Of a DNA stretch of 17,996 nt, positions 1 to 7,601 are shown in pieces. Origin of the DNA: an uncultured Anaerolineales bacterium (GTDB lineage: Bacteria > Chloroflexota > Anaerolineae > Anaerolineales > UBA6663). Position 1 is the stretch's first letter, and each line of letters opens with the position of its first letter. The stretch lies in contig CALFZO010000065.1 in assembly GCA_937952305.1 (NCBI GenBank), positions 1-17,996 on the forward strand. The letters run 5' to 3'. Below the pieces are notes generated by a model that had not been told where the DNA came from, did no database searches, and saw only the letters and a program-made list of their open reading frames with translations. The position numbers and the translations under genes are program-made.

Positions 1-1329
1 GACGTCCTCGGCGACCATGCGCGCGCCGCGCTCCAGGAAGGCCGGCCGCCACTCCGGGTCATGACACAAGCGGTTGTACAGGGCGTGGGTCTCAAGGTTG
101 GCCTCATCCCACACGTACAGTCCGTACTCGTCGCACAGGTCATACCAGCGCTCGTCGTTGGGATAGTGCGACGTGCGCACGGCGTTGAAGTTGTGCTGTT
201 TCATCAGCCGGATGTCGGCCAGCATCGACTCCAGCGTCAGGGCTTTGCCGCGCCGGTCGTCGTGCTCGTGGCGGTTGACGCCGCGGATGAGCACCGCCCG
301 GCCGTTGATCAGGAGCTCCCGGCCGCGCACCTCCACCCGCCGGAAGCCCACCCGGTGGGCCGTGTGCTGCACCGGCCGCCCGCCCGCGTCGCGCAGGACG
401 ACGACGAGCGTGTACAGCGCCGGCGTCTCGTGCGACCAGTGGTGCGGGGCGCGCACCGGCTGGCGGACGGTGACGTGGGGCGGCCGGTAATCGCTGGGGT
501 GATACGTCTCGCCGACGTAGCGCTCGAAGACCGGGACCCCGGCCGCGTCGAAGAGCTGCATCTCAACCCGGTAGCCATCTGACTTCCCCAGCGCCCCGCC
601 CAGCCGAGCGACCACAGTCAACTGGCCGTCCTGCAGCGCAGCGTCCAGTGTCGGCTGAGCGAAGACATCGGCCAGGTAGACGTCCGGCAGGCTGTAGACG
701 CGCACGCTGCGGAACAGGCCGGGCAGGCGCCACATGTCCTGGTCTTCCAGGTAGGAGCCGTCCGACCAGCGGATGACCTCCGTCGCCACCGTGTTCGTGC
801 CGGCCTGCACGCAGTCGGTGATATCGAACTCGGCCGGCAGGCGCGAGTCCTTGCTGAAGCCCACGACCTGCCCATTGACCCACACGTAGAAGGCCGAGTC
901 CACGCCCTCGAAGCGCAGGATCACGCGCCTGCCCGCCCACTCGGCGGGCAGGTCGAACGCGCGCCGGTACAACCCGGTGGGGTTATCGTCTTCCGGCACA
1001 AAGGGGGGTGTGTTGGGGATGGGCATCTGGACGTTGCAGTAGACGGGCTTGTCGTAGCCCTGCATCGTCCAGTTGCCGGGCACCTCCAGCTCATCCCAGC
1101 CGGAGGCGTCGAAGTCCCGCGCGTAGAAGTCGGCCGGCAGCGTCTGCGGGTTCGGCGCCAGGTGAAAGCGCCAGCGGCCGTCCAGGTCCAGCACCCACGG
1201 CGAGCGGCGCGGATCGCGGCTGAGCGCGGCGGCCTCGTCCGGGTACGGCCAGCCGCTGGCGTGCGCGGGGCGGCGGTGGCTGGCGATCAGCTGAGGGTTT
1301 TCCCAATCGTGACGGTTTAGGTGGGACAT
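1..1329 (-). CDS. lacZ: GH2 beta-galactosidase (LacZ-type), N-terminal part, cut by window edge
   Basis: The open frame runs from the ATG at 1329 to base 1 without a stop, giving 443 codons of a protein that normally has about 1000. It opens with WENPQLIASHRRPAHA, the usual LacZ start region, followed by the GH2 sugar-binding and immunoglobulin-like domains. NRHEH (His354-Glu355-His356) and DEANLETH (Glu413, His415) align with E. coli LacZ residues around 357 and 416-418, the latter being magnesium ligands. The acid/base and nucleophile glutamates should lie just beyond the edge and cannot be checked. Family members hydrolyse terminal beta-galactosides. There is no signal peptide, so it is probably cytoplasmic. 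It starts 21 bases after the alpha-mannosidase stop, with a weak GAGAAA ribosome site, and is most likely the distal gene of the leftward operon. Beta-glucuronidase-like GH2 members are less likely because of the LacZ-specific N-terminal motif. Confidence 0.93.
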   Translation of the reverse strand, partial: MSHLNRHDWENPQLIASHRRPAHASGWPYPDEAAALSRDPRRSPWVLDLDGRWRFHLAPNPQTLPADFYARDFDASGWDELEVPGNWTMQGYDKPVYCNVQMPIPNTPPFVPEDDNPTGLYRRAFDLPAEWAGRRVILRFEGVDSAFYVWVNGQVVGFSKDSRLPAEFDITDCVQAGTNTVATEVIRWSDGSYLEDQDMWRLPGLFRSVRVYSLPDVYLADVFAQPTLDAALQDGQLTVVARLGGALGKSDGYRVEMQLFDAAGVPVFERYVGETYHPSDYRPPHVTVRQPVRAPHHWSHETPALYTLVVVLRDAGGRPVQHTAHRVGFRRVEVRGRELLINGRAVLIRGVNRHEHDDRRGKALTLESMLADIRLMKQHNFNAVRTSHYPNDERWYDLCDEYGLYVWDEANLETHALYNRLCHDPEWRPAFLERGARMVAEDV

Positions 1330-1350
1330 GCGTTTCTCGCGGGCGGCGGG

Positions 1351-4300
1351 TCACAGGGACAGGCGTACGGTCTTGATCTCGAACGGGCGGAAGTCCAGGC
1401 GCACCTGGCCGGCCTCCCAGGTCAGCGGCTGCGCGTCTTCCTCCAGCAGGTTGGTCTGCGCGGCGGCGCGGACCGGCAAGGACGCGGTCAGCGTGCAGCG
1501 TGTGGCCGTACGCATGGCTTCGTACAGGCGCACGATGACAGCGCGCGAGCCATCCTCGGCCGGCTTGACCGTCTCGATGACGATGTTGTCGGCGTCCACG
1601 CCGAAGAACGACCCGCTCGGCTGCGGGCCGGAGCCGGCGGCGATCAGCACCGGCACGTTCAGATCGTAAGCTTCGCGCACCACGCCGCTGTCCCGCAGGC
1701 TGCCGTTCCAGGTGTAGAGGGCGTACCGGAAAGTCTGCCGGCCCTTGTCCGCGGTCATGTCCGGCGCCAGCGCCGACTTCAGCAGGGTCAGGTTGAGGCT
1801 GTTGCCCTTGACGCTCAGGCCGTACTTGCAGTCGTTGAGCACGGCTGCGCCCCGGCCCTCCTCGGCCAGCGCCGTCCACTTGTGGTTGGCGATCTCGTAC
1901 CGGTCGGCGTCATACTGGCGTGACTGGTGGGTGGGCCGGCGCAGATGGCCGAACTGGATCTCGGAGATGGCCTCGGTGGCGTGGATGGCCAGCGGGAAGC
2001 ACGCCTTGAGGAGCTTGTGGCTTTCCTGCCAGTCGACGCTAGTGTCAAAATCGAGCCGGCGGCTGCCCCGGCGCAGCGTGATCACCTGCTCCACCGTTGA
2101 GTGGTGCAGCCGGCGCTGCAGGCTGACCGCGGCCGCCAGCGGGCCGGACCGGACCAGCGTGAGGATTGCGCTCTCGTCGGTACGCACGGGCAGACTCTCG
2201 GCCATGCTGTCGATGTCCCAGGCATCCCACTTGGTGGGCACATCCTTGAACAGGCACAGCCGGTTGCCCGGCGCCGCCATGAGTTCACGGTCGGTCTCCT
2301 TGTCCCACAGGCTGACCAACTGGCCCTGCTGGTCGAACTCGGCCCGGAGCAGCTCATTCTCCAGGCGGAAACCGTCCCTCGTCAGCGCGGCGGTCGCGGC
2401 GGAGTCTGCCTCGGCTGGGGCCGGCGTGTCCGTGACGGTGGCCCAGCCGCAGGCCGGGACCGCGACCTCCATCAGGCCGGCCTCGGTGGGAACCAGCGCC
2501 GTGCGCGGCCAGGCCAAGGAGTTGAAGACGGTGCGGCCAGGGCCGCCGGCCGTCAGGGTCTGCGCCGCGGCCTCCGCCAACTGGCTGGCCGCCGCAATCG
2601 TCTCCGCGTAGAGCGCCTCAGCCTCGACGTACACGCGCTGAATGGATGAACCGGGCAGGATGTCGTGGAACTGGTTGAGCAGCACGTTGCGCCACGGCAC
2701 GGTCAGTGTCTGCGCCGTGAACGCAAAGCCGTTGACAGCGCGGGCGAGTGCGCCCCAGAACTCAGCCTCGCGCAGCGCGAACTCGCTCTGGCGGTTGCCG
2801 CGCTTGGTGCGCGCCTGCGACGTATAGGTGCCGCGGTGCGCCTGAAAGTACAGTTCGCCGACGTAACGGTTACGCACGGCGCCGCGCTGCTCCAGGTCCG
2901 CGAAGAACTCAGCCGGTGACGCCATCTTGACGCGCGGCAGGCCCTCCAAATCCTGGACGCGCCGGTAGAACTCGAGGTGGTCACGGGTGGGGCCGCCGCC
3001 GCCGTCGCCCCAGCCGAACGCGAACAGCATAGTGCTCAGGCCGTTTTTCTGCAGACGCGTGTTCCAGCGGTCCAGCACGGCATTCGGCCGCACCTCGCTG
3101 TTGTAGTCCGTGAAGATGTGGGCAGGGATGGCCGTGCCGTCGATGCCCTCCCACAGGAAAGTGTTGTACGGGAAGGTCTCGCCGCCGTTGTAGGCCCAGG
3201 TGATCTTCTGTGTGGCGAAACCGCGCATGCCGCAGCCATGCAGGATCTGTGGCAGAGCGCCCGAGTAGCCGAACACGTCCGGCAGCCACAGGATGCGGCT
3301 GTCCACACCCAGCTCCTCCCGGAAGAAGCGCCGCCCGTACAGGATCTGGCGGATCAGGCTCTCGCCGCCGGTGATATTCGTGTCGGCCTCGATCCACATG
3401 CCGCCGTCGGCGATCACCTGGCCAGCCTGCACGGCCGCCTTGAAGCGCGCGTAGATGTCCGGATAACGCTGCTGCAACATCCAGTACAGGTGCGGCTGAC
3501 TCTGCAGGAACTTAAACTCCGGATACGCCTCAAACAGGAGCAGCTGGTTGAGCGCCGTCATCGCGATCTTGCGCTCGGTCTGCGCCAGCGGCCACAGCCA
3601 GGCGACGTCAATGTGGGCGTGGCCGAACGCGAACAGCGTCGGCATGGTGGGGCCGTTACGGCGCTCCAGCACTGGCTGCATCCGGCGCCGGCCAGCGGCG
3701 ATGGTCTCCAGCAGTTCGGGTTCCGGCAGCTCCGGGTCGATCAACAGCGTCGCCTCCATCAAGGCCTCGTCGATCTCGGAGGCGCGCAGGCTGAGCGGGT
3801 CCAGGCGCTGGCTGAGCTCGAACAGCGTGGTGAAGTCCAGGGCCGCCTGGTAGACGGCTTCGCGCCAGAGGCCGAAGGTAGACTCCTGCACCGTCGTCTG
3901 CGTCGGGCCGGGCTCGGGCACAGACTCAACGCCGTGCGCGTACGGGCCATCGCCGACGGTGATGCGCCCGTGCCCGGCGTACGACTCCAGCAGGAACTCG
4001 TAGTGTTCGCCGGCGCGGGCGTTCACGGCCAACGGCACCTCACGGTGCCCCCAGCCAAACGAGCCCGCCGCCCGGCCGTTAATCCACAGCACGCTCTCCT
4101 GGTCACCCGGATACAGGCGCACGACGATGCGCTGACCCTCGGCCTCGGCCGGCAACGTCAGGCTGGCCTTAAACCAGCCATACTCCCACTTGGCCCCCCA
4201 CGCCGTACCGACCGGCATCGGCTGAAAAGGCCGCTGCCAGGCCTGGTCCGGCGTCAGCTGCTCGGTCGTCGTGAAGCCGGAGAAGGCCACCGGCCCCAGC

Positions 4301-4374
4301 GGCCGGTAACAGGCCTCCCACAGAGCTTTCTGCCAGAGCTCGATCCGATGCTTCCACTCGATTGTCAACGCCAT
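1351..4374 (-). CDS. GH38 alpha-mannosidase
   Basis: This 1007-residue protein is a full-length family 38 glycoside hydrolase, similar in size to cytosolic Ams1/MAN2C1-type enzymes. The zinc site is visible as GHAHIDVAW (His254, Asp256), the nucleophile as WLPDVFGYSG (Asp366) and the second zinc histidine as NQFHDILPGSS (His570). FGWGDGGGG is also typical. The family releases terminal alpha-linked mannose with retention, using zinc. There is no signal peptide, so it probably acts in the cytoplasm on imported oligosaccharides. I chose the ATG at 4374: an AGGAG box lies 9 bases upstream of it but only 3 bases from the in-frame GTG at 4378-4380. A 155-base gap without any convincing promoter or terminator separates it from the SDR gene upstream, and the beta-galactosidase follows after 21 bases. 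The exact linkage preference (alpha-1,2/1,3/1,6) cannot be read from the sequence. Confidence 0.94.
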   Translation of the reverse strand: MALTIEWKHRIELWQKALWEACYRPLGPVAFSGFTTTEQLTPDQAWQRPFQPMPVGTAWGAKWEYGWFKASLTLPAEAEGQRIVVRLYPGDQESVLWINGRAAGSFGWGHREVPLAVNARAGEHYEFLLESYAGHGRITVGDGPYAHGVESVPEPGPTQTTVQESTFGLWREAVYQAALDFTTLFELSQRLDPLSLRASEIDEALMEATLLIDPELPEPELLETIAAGRRRMQPVLERRNGPTMPTLFAFGHAHIDVAWLWPLAQTERKIAMTALNQLLLFEAYPEFKFLQSQPHLYWMLQQRYPDIYARFKAAVQAGQVIADGGMWIEADTNITGGESLIRQILYGRRFFREELGVDSRILWLPDVFGYSGALPQILHGCGMRGFATQKITWAYNGGETFPYNTFLWEGIDGTAIPAHIFTDYNSEVRPNAVLDRWNTRLQKNGLSTMLFAFGWGDGGGGPTRDHLEFYRRVQDLEGLPRVKMASPAEFFADLEQRGAVRNRYVGELYFQAHRGTYTSQARTKRGNRQSEFALREAEFWGALARAVNGFAFTAQTLTVPWRNVLLNQFHDILPGSSIQRVYVEAEALYAETIAAASQLAEAAAQTLTAGGPGRTVFNSLAWPRTALVPTEAGLMEVAVPACGWATVTDTPAPAEADSAATAALTRDGFRLENELLRAEFDQQGQLVSLWDKETDRELMAAPGNRLCLFKDVPTKWDAWDIDSMAESLPVRTDESAILTLVRSGPLAAAVSLQRRLHHSTVEQVITLRRGSRRLDFDTSVDWQESHKLLKACFPLAIHATEAISEIQFGHLRRPTHQSRQYDADRYEIANHKWTALAEEGRGAAVLNDCKYGLSVKGNSLNLTLLKSALAPDMTADKGRQTFRYALYTWNGSLRDSGVVREAYDLNVPVLIAAGSGPQPSGSFFGVDADNIVIETVKPAEDGSRAVIVRLYEAMRTATRCTLTASLPVRAAAQTNLLEEDAQPLTWEAGQVRLDFRPFEIKTVRLSL

Positions 4375-4529
4375 AGACACGGTCTCCTGGTTCCGAAGAG
4401 GGTTAGCCGGGGAGGCAGCGGCGCGGCCCGCGGGCGAGCGCGCTCACCACCGGCGCAGTCTGATTGCGGTTTTGTTTCGTCTGAGGCAAATCGTTCCGTC
4501 TGGTCCCGCGCAGCCGCCGGCCGCAGGCC

Positions 4530-5270
4530 TCAATAGGTCGCTCGCCCGCCGGACAGATCGAAGACGAAACCCGTCGTAAAGCTGGCCTCGTCCGACACGA
4601 TCCAGGCGGCCAGGGCGGCCGCCTCCTCAACCGTGCCCAGGCGCTTCATGGGGATGCGCTCGGTCAGGTAGCGGAGCTGCTCCGGGGACGTCTTGGCGTT
4701 CATCGGTGTGCGGATGACGGCCGGCGCCAGCCCGTTGACGGTGAGACCGGTCTCGGCGTATTCCTTGCCCACCGCCTTGACCAGGCCGATCACGCCGGCT
4801 TTGGCCGTGGAGTAGCCAACCATGCCGGGGTTGCCCTCCTTGCCCGCCATCGACGCGATCAGCAGGATGCGCCCGTAATTGCGCGGCAGCATGGCGCGGA
4901 CGGCGGCCTGGGTCACATTGAACGTGCCGACCAGGTTGACCTGCAGGACATGGCCGAAATCGTCAGAGCGGTAGTCGACGATGTTGGTGCTGGTGGGGCC
5001 GACGATCCCGGCGCTGTTGACGAGGATGTCCAGACGCCCGAATTGGTCCACCACACGGGCAAAGCCGGCCTGGACCGCAGTTTCGTCGGCGACGTCCACC
5101 ATCAGGGGCAGGCGGCCCGGCGCCGGGCCGATCTGCTCCAGCGCGGCGGCGTCGCGATCGAAGAGGGCGACCTGGCCGCCCTCGGCCGCGATCCGGTCAG
5201 CGATGGCGGCGCCGATCCCGCTGGCGCCGCCGGTGACGATGGCCACGCGCCCGGCAAAGCGATTGTCCAT
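4530..5270 (-). CDS. SDR-family dehydrogenase, resembles 2-keto-3-deoxy-L-sugar-acid dehydrogenases
   Basis: This 246-residue classical short-chain dehydrogenase has the cofactor motif GGASGIG (14-20), NSAG (85-88), Asn112 and the catalytic Ser140, Tyr153 and Lys157. Asp38 at the end of the second strand favours NAD over NADP. The loop around ASMAGKEGNPG after the catalytic serine is one I associate with SDRs annotated as 2-dehydro-3-deoxy-L-rhamnonate or L-fuconate dehydrogenase, though FabG-like reductases also share parts of it. With the enolase-superfamily gene 14 bases upstream, a role in oxidising a 2-keto-3-deoxy sugar acid is reasonable inference, not proof. GGAGG lies 5 bases before the ATG. 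It is soluble and lacks any targeting signal. Gluconate 5-dehydrogenase or a sugar 1-dehydrogenase would be alternative activities. Confidence 0.9.
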   Translation of the reverse strand: MDNRFAGRVAIVTGGASGIGAAIADRIAAEGGQVALFDRDAAALEQIGPAPGRLPLMVDVADETAVQAGFARVVDQFGRLDILVNSAGIVGPTSTNIVDYRSDDFGHVLQVNLVGTFNVTQAAVRAMLPRNYGRILLIASMAGKEGNPGMVGYSTAKAGVIGLVKAVGKEYAETGLTVNGLAPAVIRTPMNAKTSPEQLRYLTERIPMKRLGTVEEAAALAAWIVSDEASFTTGFVFDLSGGRATY

Positions 5271-5284
5271 GCGGCCCTCCCTGT

Positions 5285-6463
5285 TCAGAGCGTCGGCGTC
5301 CGGTACAAGACCCGTCCGCCCACAGTGATTTCAGTGTCCACCAAGAATGCCCGGATCGCGGCCGGGTCCGGGGTGAGGCCGAGGCCCGGACGCTCCGGCA
5401 GCCAAATCTCGCCGTTGGCATCCGGCTCCAGGTGCTCGCGGGTCAGCGTGTAGGCCAGCCGCGATAACTGGCCGGGATACTCGCACAGAGATTGCGCCGG
5501 GGCCCCGGCATAGACTTGCAGCGACGCGCTCAGCGCCAAGTGCGAGGTGAAGGTGTGGTTGACGAAGGCCACGCCGCTGGCCTGGGCGTGCTGGTAGACG
5601 CGCAGCGCCGACGTGATCCCGCCCACCCGGCCGGCGTCGATCTGGATGTAGCCGAGGCCGGCATAGTCGATCATTTGGCGGGCGATGTACTCGTTGTGCG
5701 CGCCCTCGCCGCCAGCCAGCTTGACCTGGCGGCAATGGCCGGCCAGCGTGCGGTAGGCGCTCAACGCGCCCGTGTGGAAGGGTTCTTCCAGCCAGGTGAC
5801 GTTGCAGGCCTCCAGGATGGCGATGCGCTTGGCGGCTTCATCCAGGTCGGCGTCCCAGATTGTGCCGGCGTCGATGCACAGGCGGCCGTCCGGCCCGAGG
5901 CCTTCCCGGGCGGCCACCACCTGGTCGATGTCTGCCTCCAGGTGGCCGTGCCCAAACGGCCCCCATCCCAGCTTCACGGCTTGGTAGCCCTGCTGGCGCG
6001 CCTCCCGGGCCTTGAGCAGCGTCGCCTGCGGCGTATCGCCGAACAGCAACGAGCAATACGGCAGCCGCGGCGTCGCCTGCGGGAACCCCAGCAGCCGGTA
6101 CACGGGCTCGTCACTGGCCTGACCGAGCAGATCCCACAAGGCGATGTCGATGCCGGACAGGGCGTGGTCAGCCTGCAGCAGATCCATGCTGTTCTGGCGC
6201 ACCTGATGATGGATGCGCGCGATGTCAGCCGGGCCCTCCAGGCGCTGACCCAGCACCGAGGCCGCCACCGGCTTGCAGGCGCTGTGCGACATCGGGCAGA
6301 CCAGGCTGGCGATGGTTACCAGCGGCGAGGCCTCGCACTCGCCCCAGCCGACCCGGTCGCCGGCCACCACGCGCACCAGCAGGGCATCCTGACCGCCGTC
6401 GGCGATGTCACGGATTTCGGGCATCGACAAATAGAAGAAGTCTATGGCTTCGATGACGCGCAT
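5285..6463 (-). CDS. Enolase-superfamily (mandelate racemase/muconate lactonizing) enzyme, probable acid-sugar dehydratase
   Basis: The 392-residue protein shows the superfamily barrel. Predicted metal ligands are Asp198 (CIDAGTIWD), Glu226 (WLEEP) and Glu253 (AGGEG). Asp276 (QIDAGRVGG) and His303 (VNHTFTSH) form the His-Asp dyad of the mandelate racemase subgroup. Lys164 sits at the end of the second barrel strand, but the usual second lysine of the KxK motif is Gly166 (VKLGWG). Most members beside SDR and lactonase genes dehydrate aldonates to 2-keto-3-deoxy acids, so that is the favoured role; racemase or cycloisomerase activity is possible. The frame continues upstream into the SDR gene, but the ATG at 6463, 7 bases after that gene's stop, gives the normal N-terminus (MRVIEAIDFF). 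Only a weak ribosome site is seen, which suggests translational coupling. The stop lies 14 bases before the next start. Confidence 0.9.
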   Translation of the reverse strand: MRVIEAIDFFYLSMPEIRDIADGGQDALLVRVVAGDRVGWGECEASPLVTIASLVCPMSHSACKPVAASVLGQRLEGPADIARIHHQVRQNSMDLLQADHALSGIDIALWDLLGQASDEPVYRLLGFPQATPRLPYCSLLFGDTPQATLLKAREARQQGYQAVKLGWGPFGHGHLEADIDQVVAAREGLGPDGRLCIDAGTIWDADLDEAAKRIAILEACNVTWLEEPFHTGALSAYRTLAGHCRQVKLAGGEGAHNEYIARQMIDYAGLGYIQIDAGRVGGITSALRVYQHAQASGVAFVNHTFTSHLALSASLQVYAGAPAQSLCEYPGQLSRLAYTLTREHLEPDANGEIWLPERPGLGLTPDPAAIRAFLVDTEITVGGRVLYRTPTL

Positions 6464-6470
6464 GAGCCGC

Positions 6471-7229
6471 TCAGAAGGTGATCGTGAGGCCGCCGTCGAC
6501 GGTGAGGGTCTGGCCGGTGATGTAGCTGGCGTCCGGGCCGGCCAGAAAGAAGGCCACGCCCGCGATCTCGTCCGGCTGCGCGGCGCGCCGCAGGGGCAGG
6601 TGGTGGCCGTCCACATAGTTGCGGCGGAACCACTCGCCCTCCAGCTCGTTCACGCCGTCCACAACGCTCATCGGCGTGTCGACGAAGCCTGGGGCGATGG
6701 CATTGACCAGAATGTTGCGCGGCGCCAGCTCGAGCGCCAGCGCGCGGCAGTAGTGGTTAATGGCGGCCTTGGCCATCGCGTAGGCGCCGGCCCTGGCCTC
6801 CACCCGCTCCCCATGGATGGAGGTCACATGAATGAGGCGGCCACCCGCGGGCATAAACCCGGCCGCCAGCCGCGACATCGCGATGGCGCCATCCACCATG
6901 ATGTCGAAGGGCCGCCGCCATTCGTCCAGCGGTGAGTCCAGAACTGGCGCCGTCATGAAAACGCCGGCGTTGTTCACCAGCGCGTCCACGCCGCCCCACT
7001 CTGCGCGCACGCGGTCGGCGAGCAACTCGGCGGTGGCGGGCGCTTCGTAGGCGCCGGGGCACACCAGATGGCGGCCGGCGGGGAGTTCGGCCAGCAGTTG
7101 ACGCAGGAGCGGCTCACGCCGGGCCACCAGGCCGACCTCCCAGCCCTCGCGCGCGAAGCGCAGCGCGGTCGCCCGGCCAATGCCCGAGGAAGCCCCAGTG
7201 ATAATCACGCGTTTGGGTGGTTGACTCAT
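6471..7229 (-). CDS. SDR-family dehydrogenase, possible sugar 1-dehydrogenase
   Basis: This 252-residue short-chain dehydrogenase has TGASSGIG (11-18), NNAG (86-89), Ser137, Tyr150 and Lys154. Arg37-Arg38 after the second strand point to NADP preference, unlike the other SDR of this cluster. The position normally held by the catalytic asparagine (VNLxG in typical members) reads IMVDG, so Asn appears replaced by Met111. The start is the ATG at 7229, with AAGGAAG just upstream; a longer in-frame extension to 7382 would run through low-complexity GC-rich sequence and is unlikely to be translated. It is the first gene of the leftward unit and precedes the enolase-superfamily gene by 7 bases. In context it could oxidise a free sugar to its lactone, but the substrate is not readable from the sequence. 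Confidence 0.88.
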   Translation of the reverse strand: MSQPPKRVIITGASSGIGRATALRFAREGWEVGLVARREPLLRQLLAELPAGRHLVCPGAYEAPATAELLADRVRAEWGGVDALVNNAGVFMTAPVLDSPLDEWRRPFDIMVDGAIAMSRLAAGFMPAGGRLIHVTSIHGERVEARAGAYAMAKAAINHYCRALALELAPRNILVNAIAPGFVDTPMSVVDGVNELEGEWFRRNYVDGHHLPLRRAAQPDEIAGVAFFLAGPDASYITGQTLTVDGGLTITF

Positions 7230-7530
7230 CGCTTCCTTGTCCAGGGGTCTTCCTGTCGGCCCGGGCAGACGCCCCTCCCGGCTGGCGTTCGCCCGCGCGT
7301 CGGCGGCGGTTTGGGTGCATTTCGCTTTTGGGACATGTCGGCGCCCGGCCCGCACCAGTGGCTGCGCCCCGTCGCCGGGCACCGGTGAGCGGAGCGGCGC
7401 GCCCAGCCACTGCGCTCAAACTGCGCGCCGCGACCTGGCCCCCGAGCGCGAGCGAGTATGGGAAGTCGCAGGGCGAAAGTCACGGCGCCCCGGCTGTTTG
7501 TGGAGATGGACGTTTTCGGGCACAATCGAG
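7230..7530. other. Gene-free part of the divergent regulatory region
   Basis: About 300 bases between the leftward SDR gene and the rightward promoter hold no credible gene. The open frames here are short, in several overlapping phases, and have no family motif. The stretch is GC-rich and would form a leader of about 320 bases if the leftward unit starts near 7548. I see several GC-rich self-complementary patches but no recognisable riboswitch or terminator. Confidence 0.6.
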
Positions 7531-7559
7531 ATGACAAAGCCATCACCTTAGTCTATACT
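7531..7559 (+). promoter_or_regulatory. Sigma-70-type promoter of the GntR regulator operon
   Basis: ATGACA at 7531-7536 (5 of 6 to TTGACA) and TATACT at 7554-7559 (5 of 6 to TATAAT) are separated by exactly 17 bases. Transcription would begin near 7566 and leave a leader of about 36 bases before the ATG at 7602. The surroundings are much more AT-rich than the coding DNA. The promoter position also argues against the longer regulator frame that opens at 7458. Confidence 0.7.
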
Positions 7560-7561
7560 AA
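7548..7561. promoter_or_regulatory. Inverted-repeat operator, probable GntR-family binding site
   Basis: TTAGTCTATACTAA has perfect 5-base arms (TTAGT/ACTAA) around CTAT. Its core GTCTATAC fits the GTMTAKAC pattern I recall for HutC-type GntR regulators, on both strands. It covers the -10 box of the rightward promoter, the classic place for autorepression, and overlaps the weaker leftward promoter candidate, so one bound protein could control both arms. Binding by the adjacent regulator is inference. Confidence 0.6.
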
Positions 7562-7583
7562 TGCAGATTGTCATTTGTCGCAA
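7555..7583 (-). promoter_or_regulatory. Candidate leftward promoter for the SDR/dehydratase/mannosidase/galactosidase unit
   Basis: On the minus strand TTGCGA (7583-7578) and TAGTAT (7560-7555) are 17 bases apart; each matches consensus at 4 of 6 positions. It is the best leftward candidate in the gap and overlaps the operator. The match is modest, and a start nearer the SDR gene cannot be excluded. Confidence 0.3.
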
Positions 7584-7601
7584 GCCATAGGACAAAAGGC
7601 T

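Noticed and set aside
2977..4536. 519-residue open frame on the plus strand opposite the alpha-mannosidase
   Set aside because: It lies over conserved GH38 motifs of the minus-strand gene and has no motif of its own.
7458..7601. 48-residue N-terminal extension of the regulator frame
   Set aside because: It lies upstream of and across the predicted promoter and operator, and the GntR head begins normally at the ATG at 7602.
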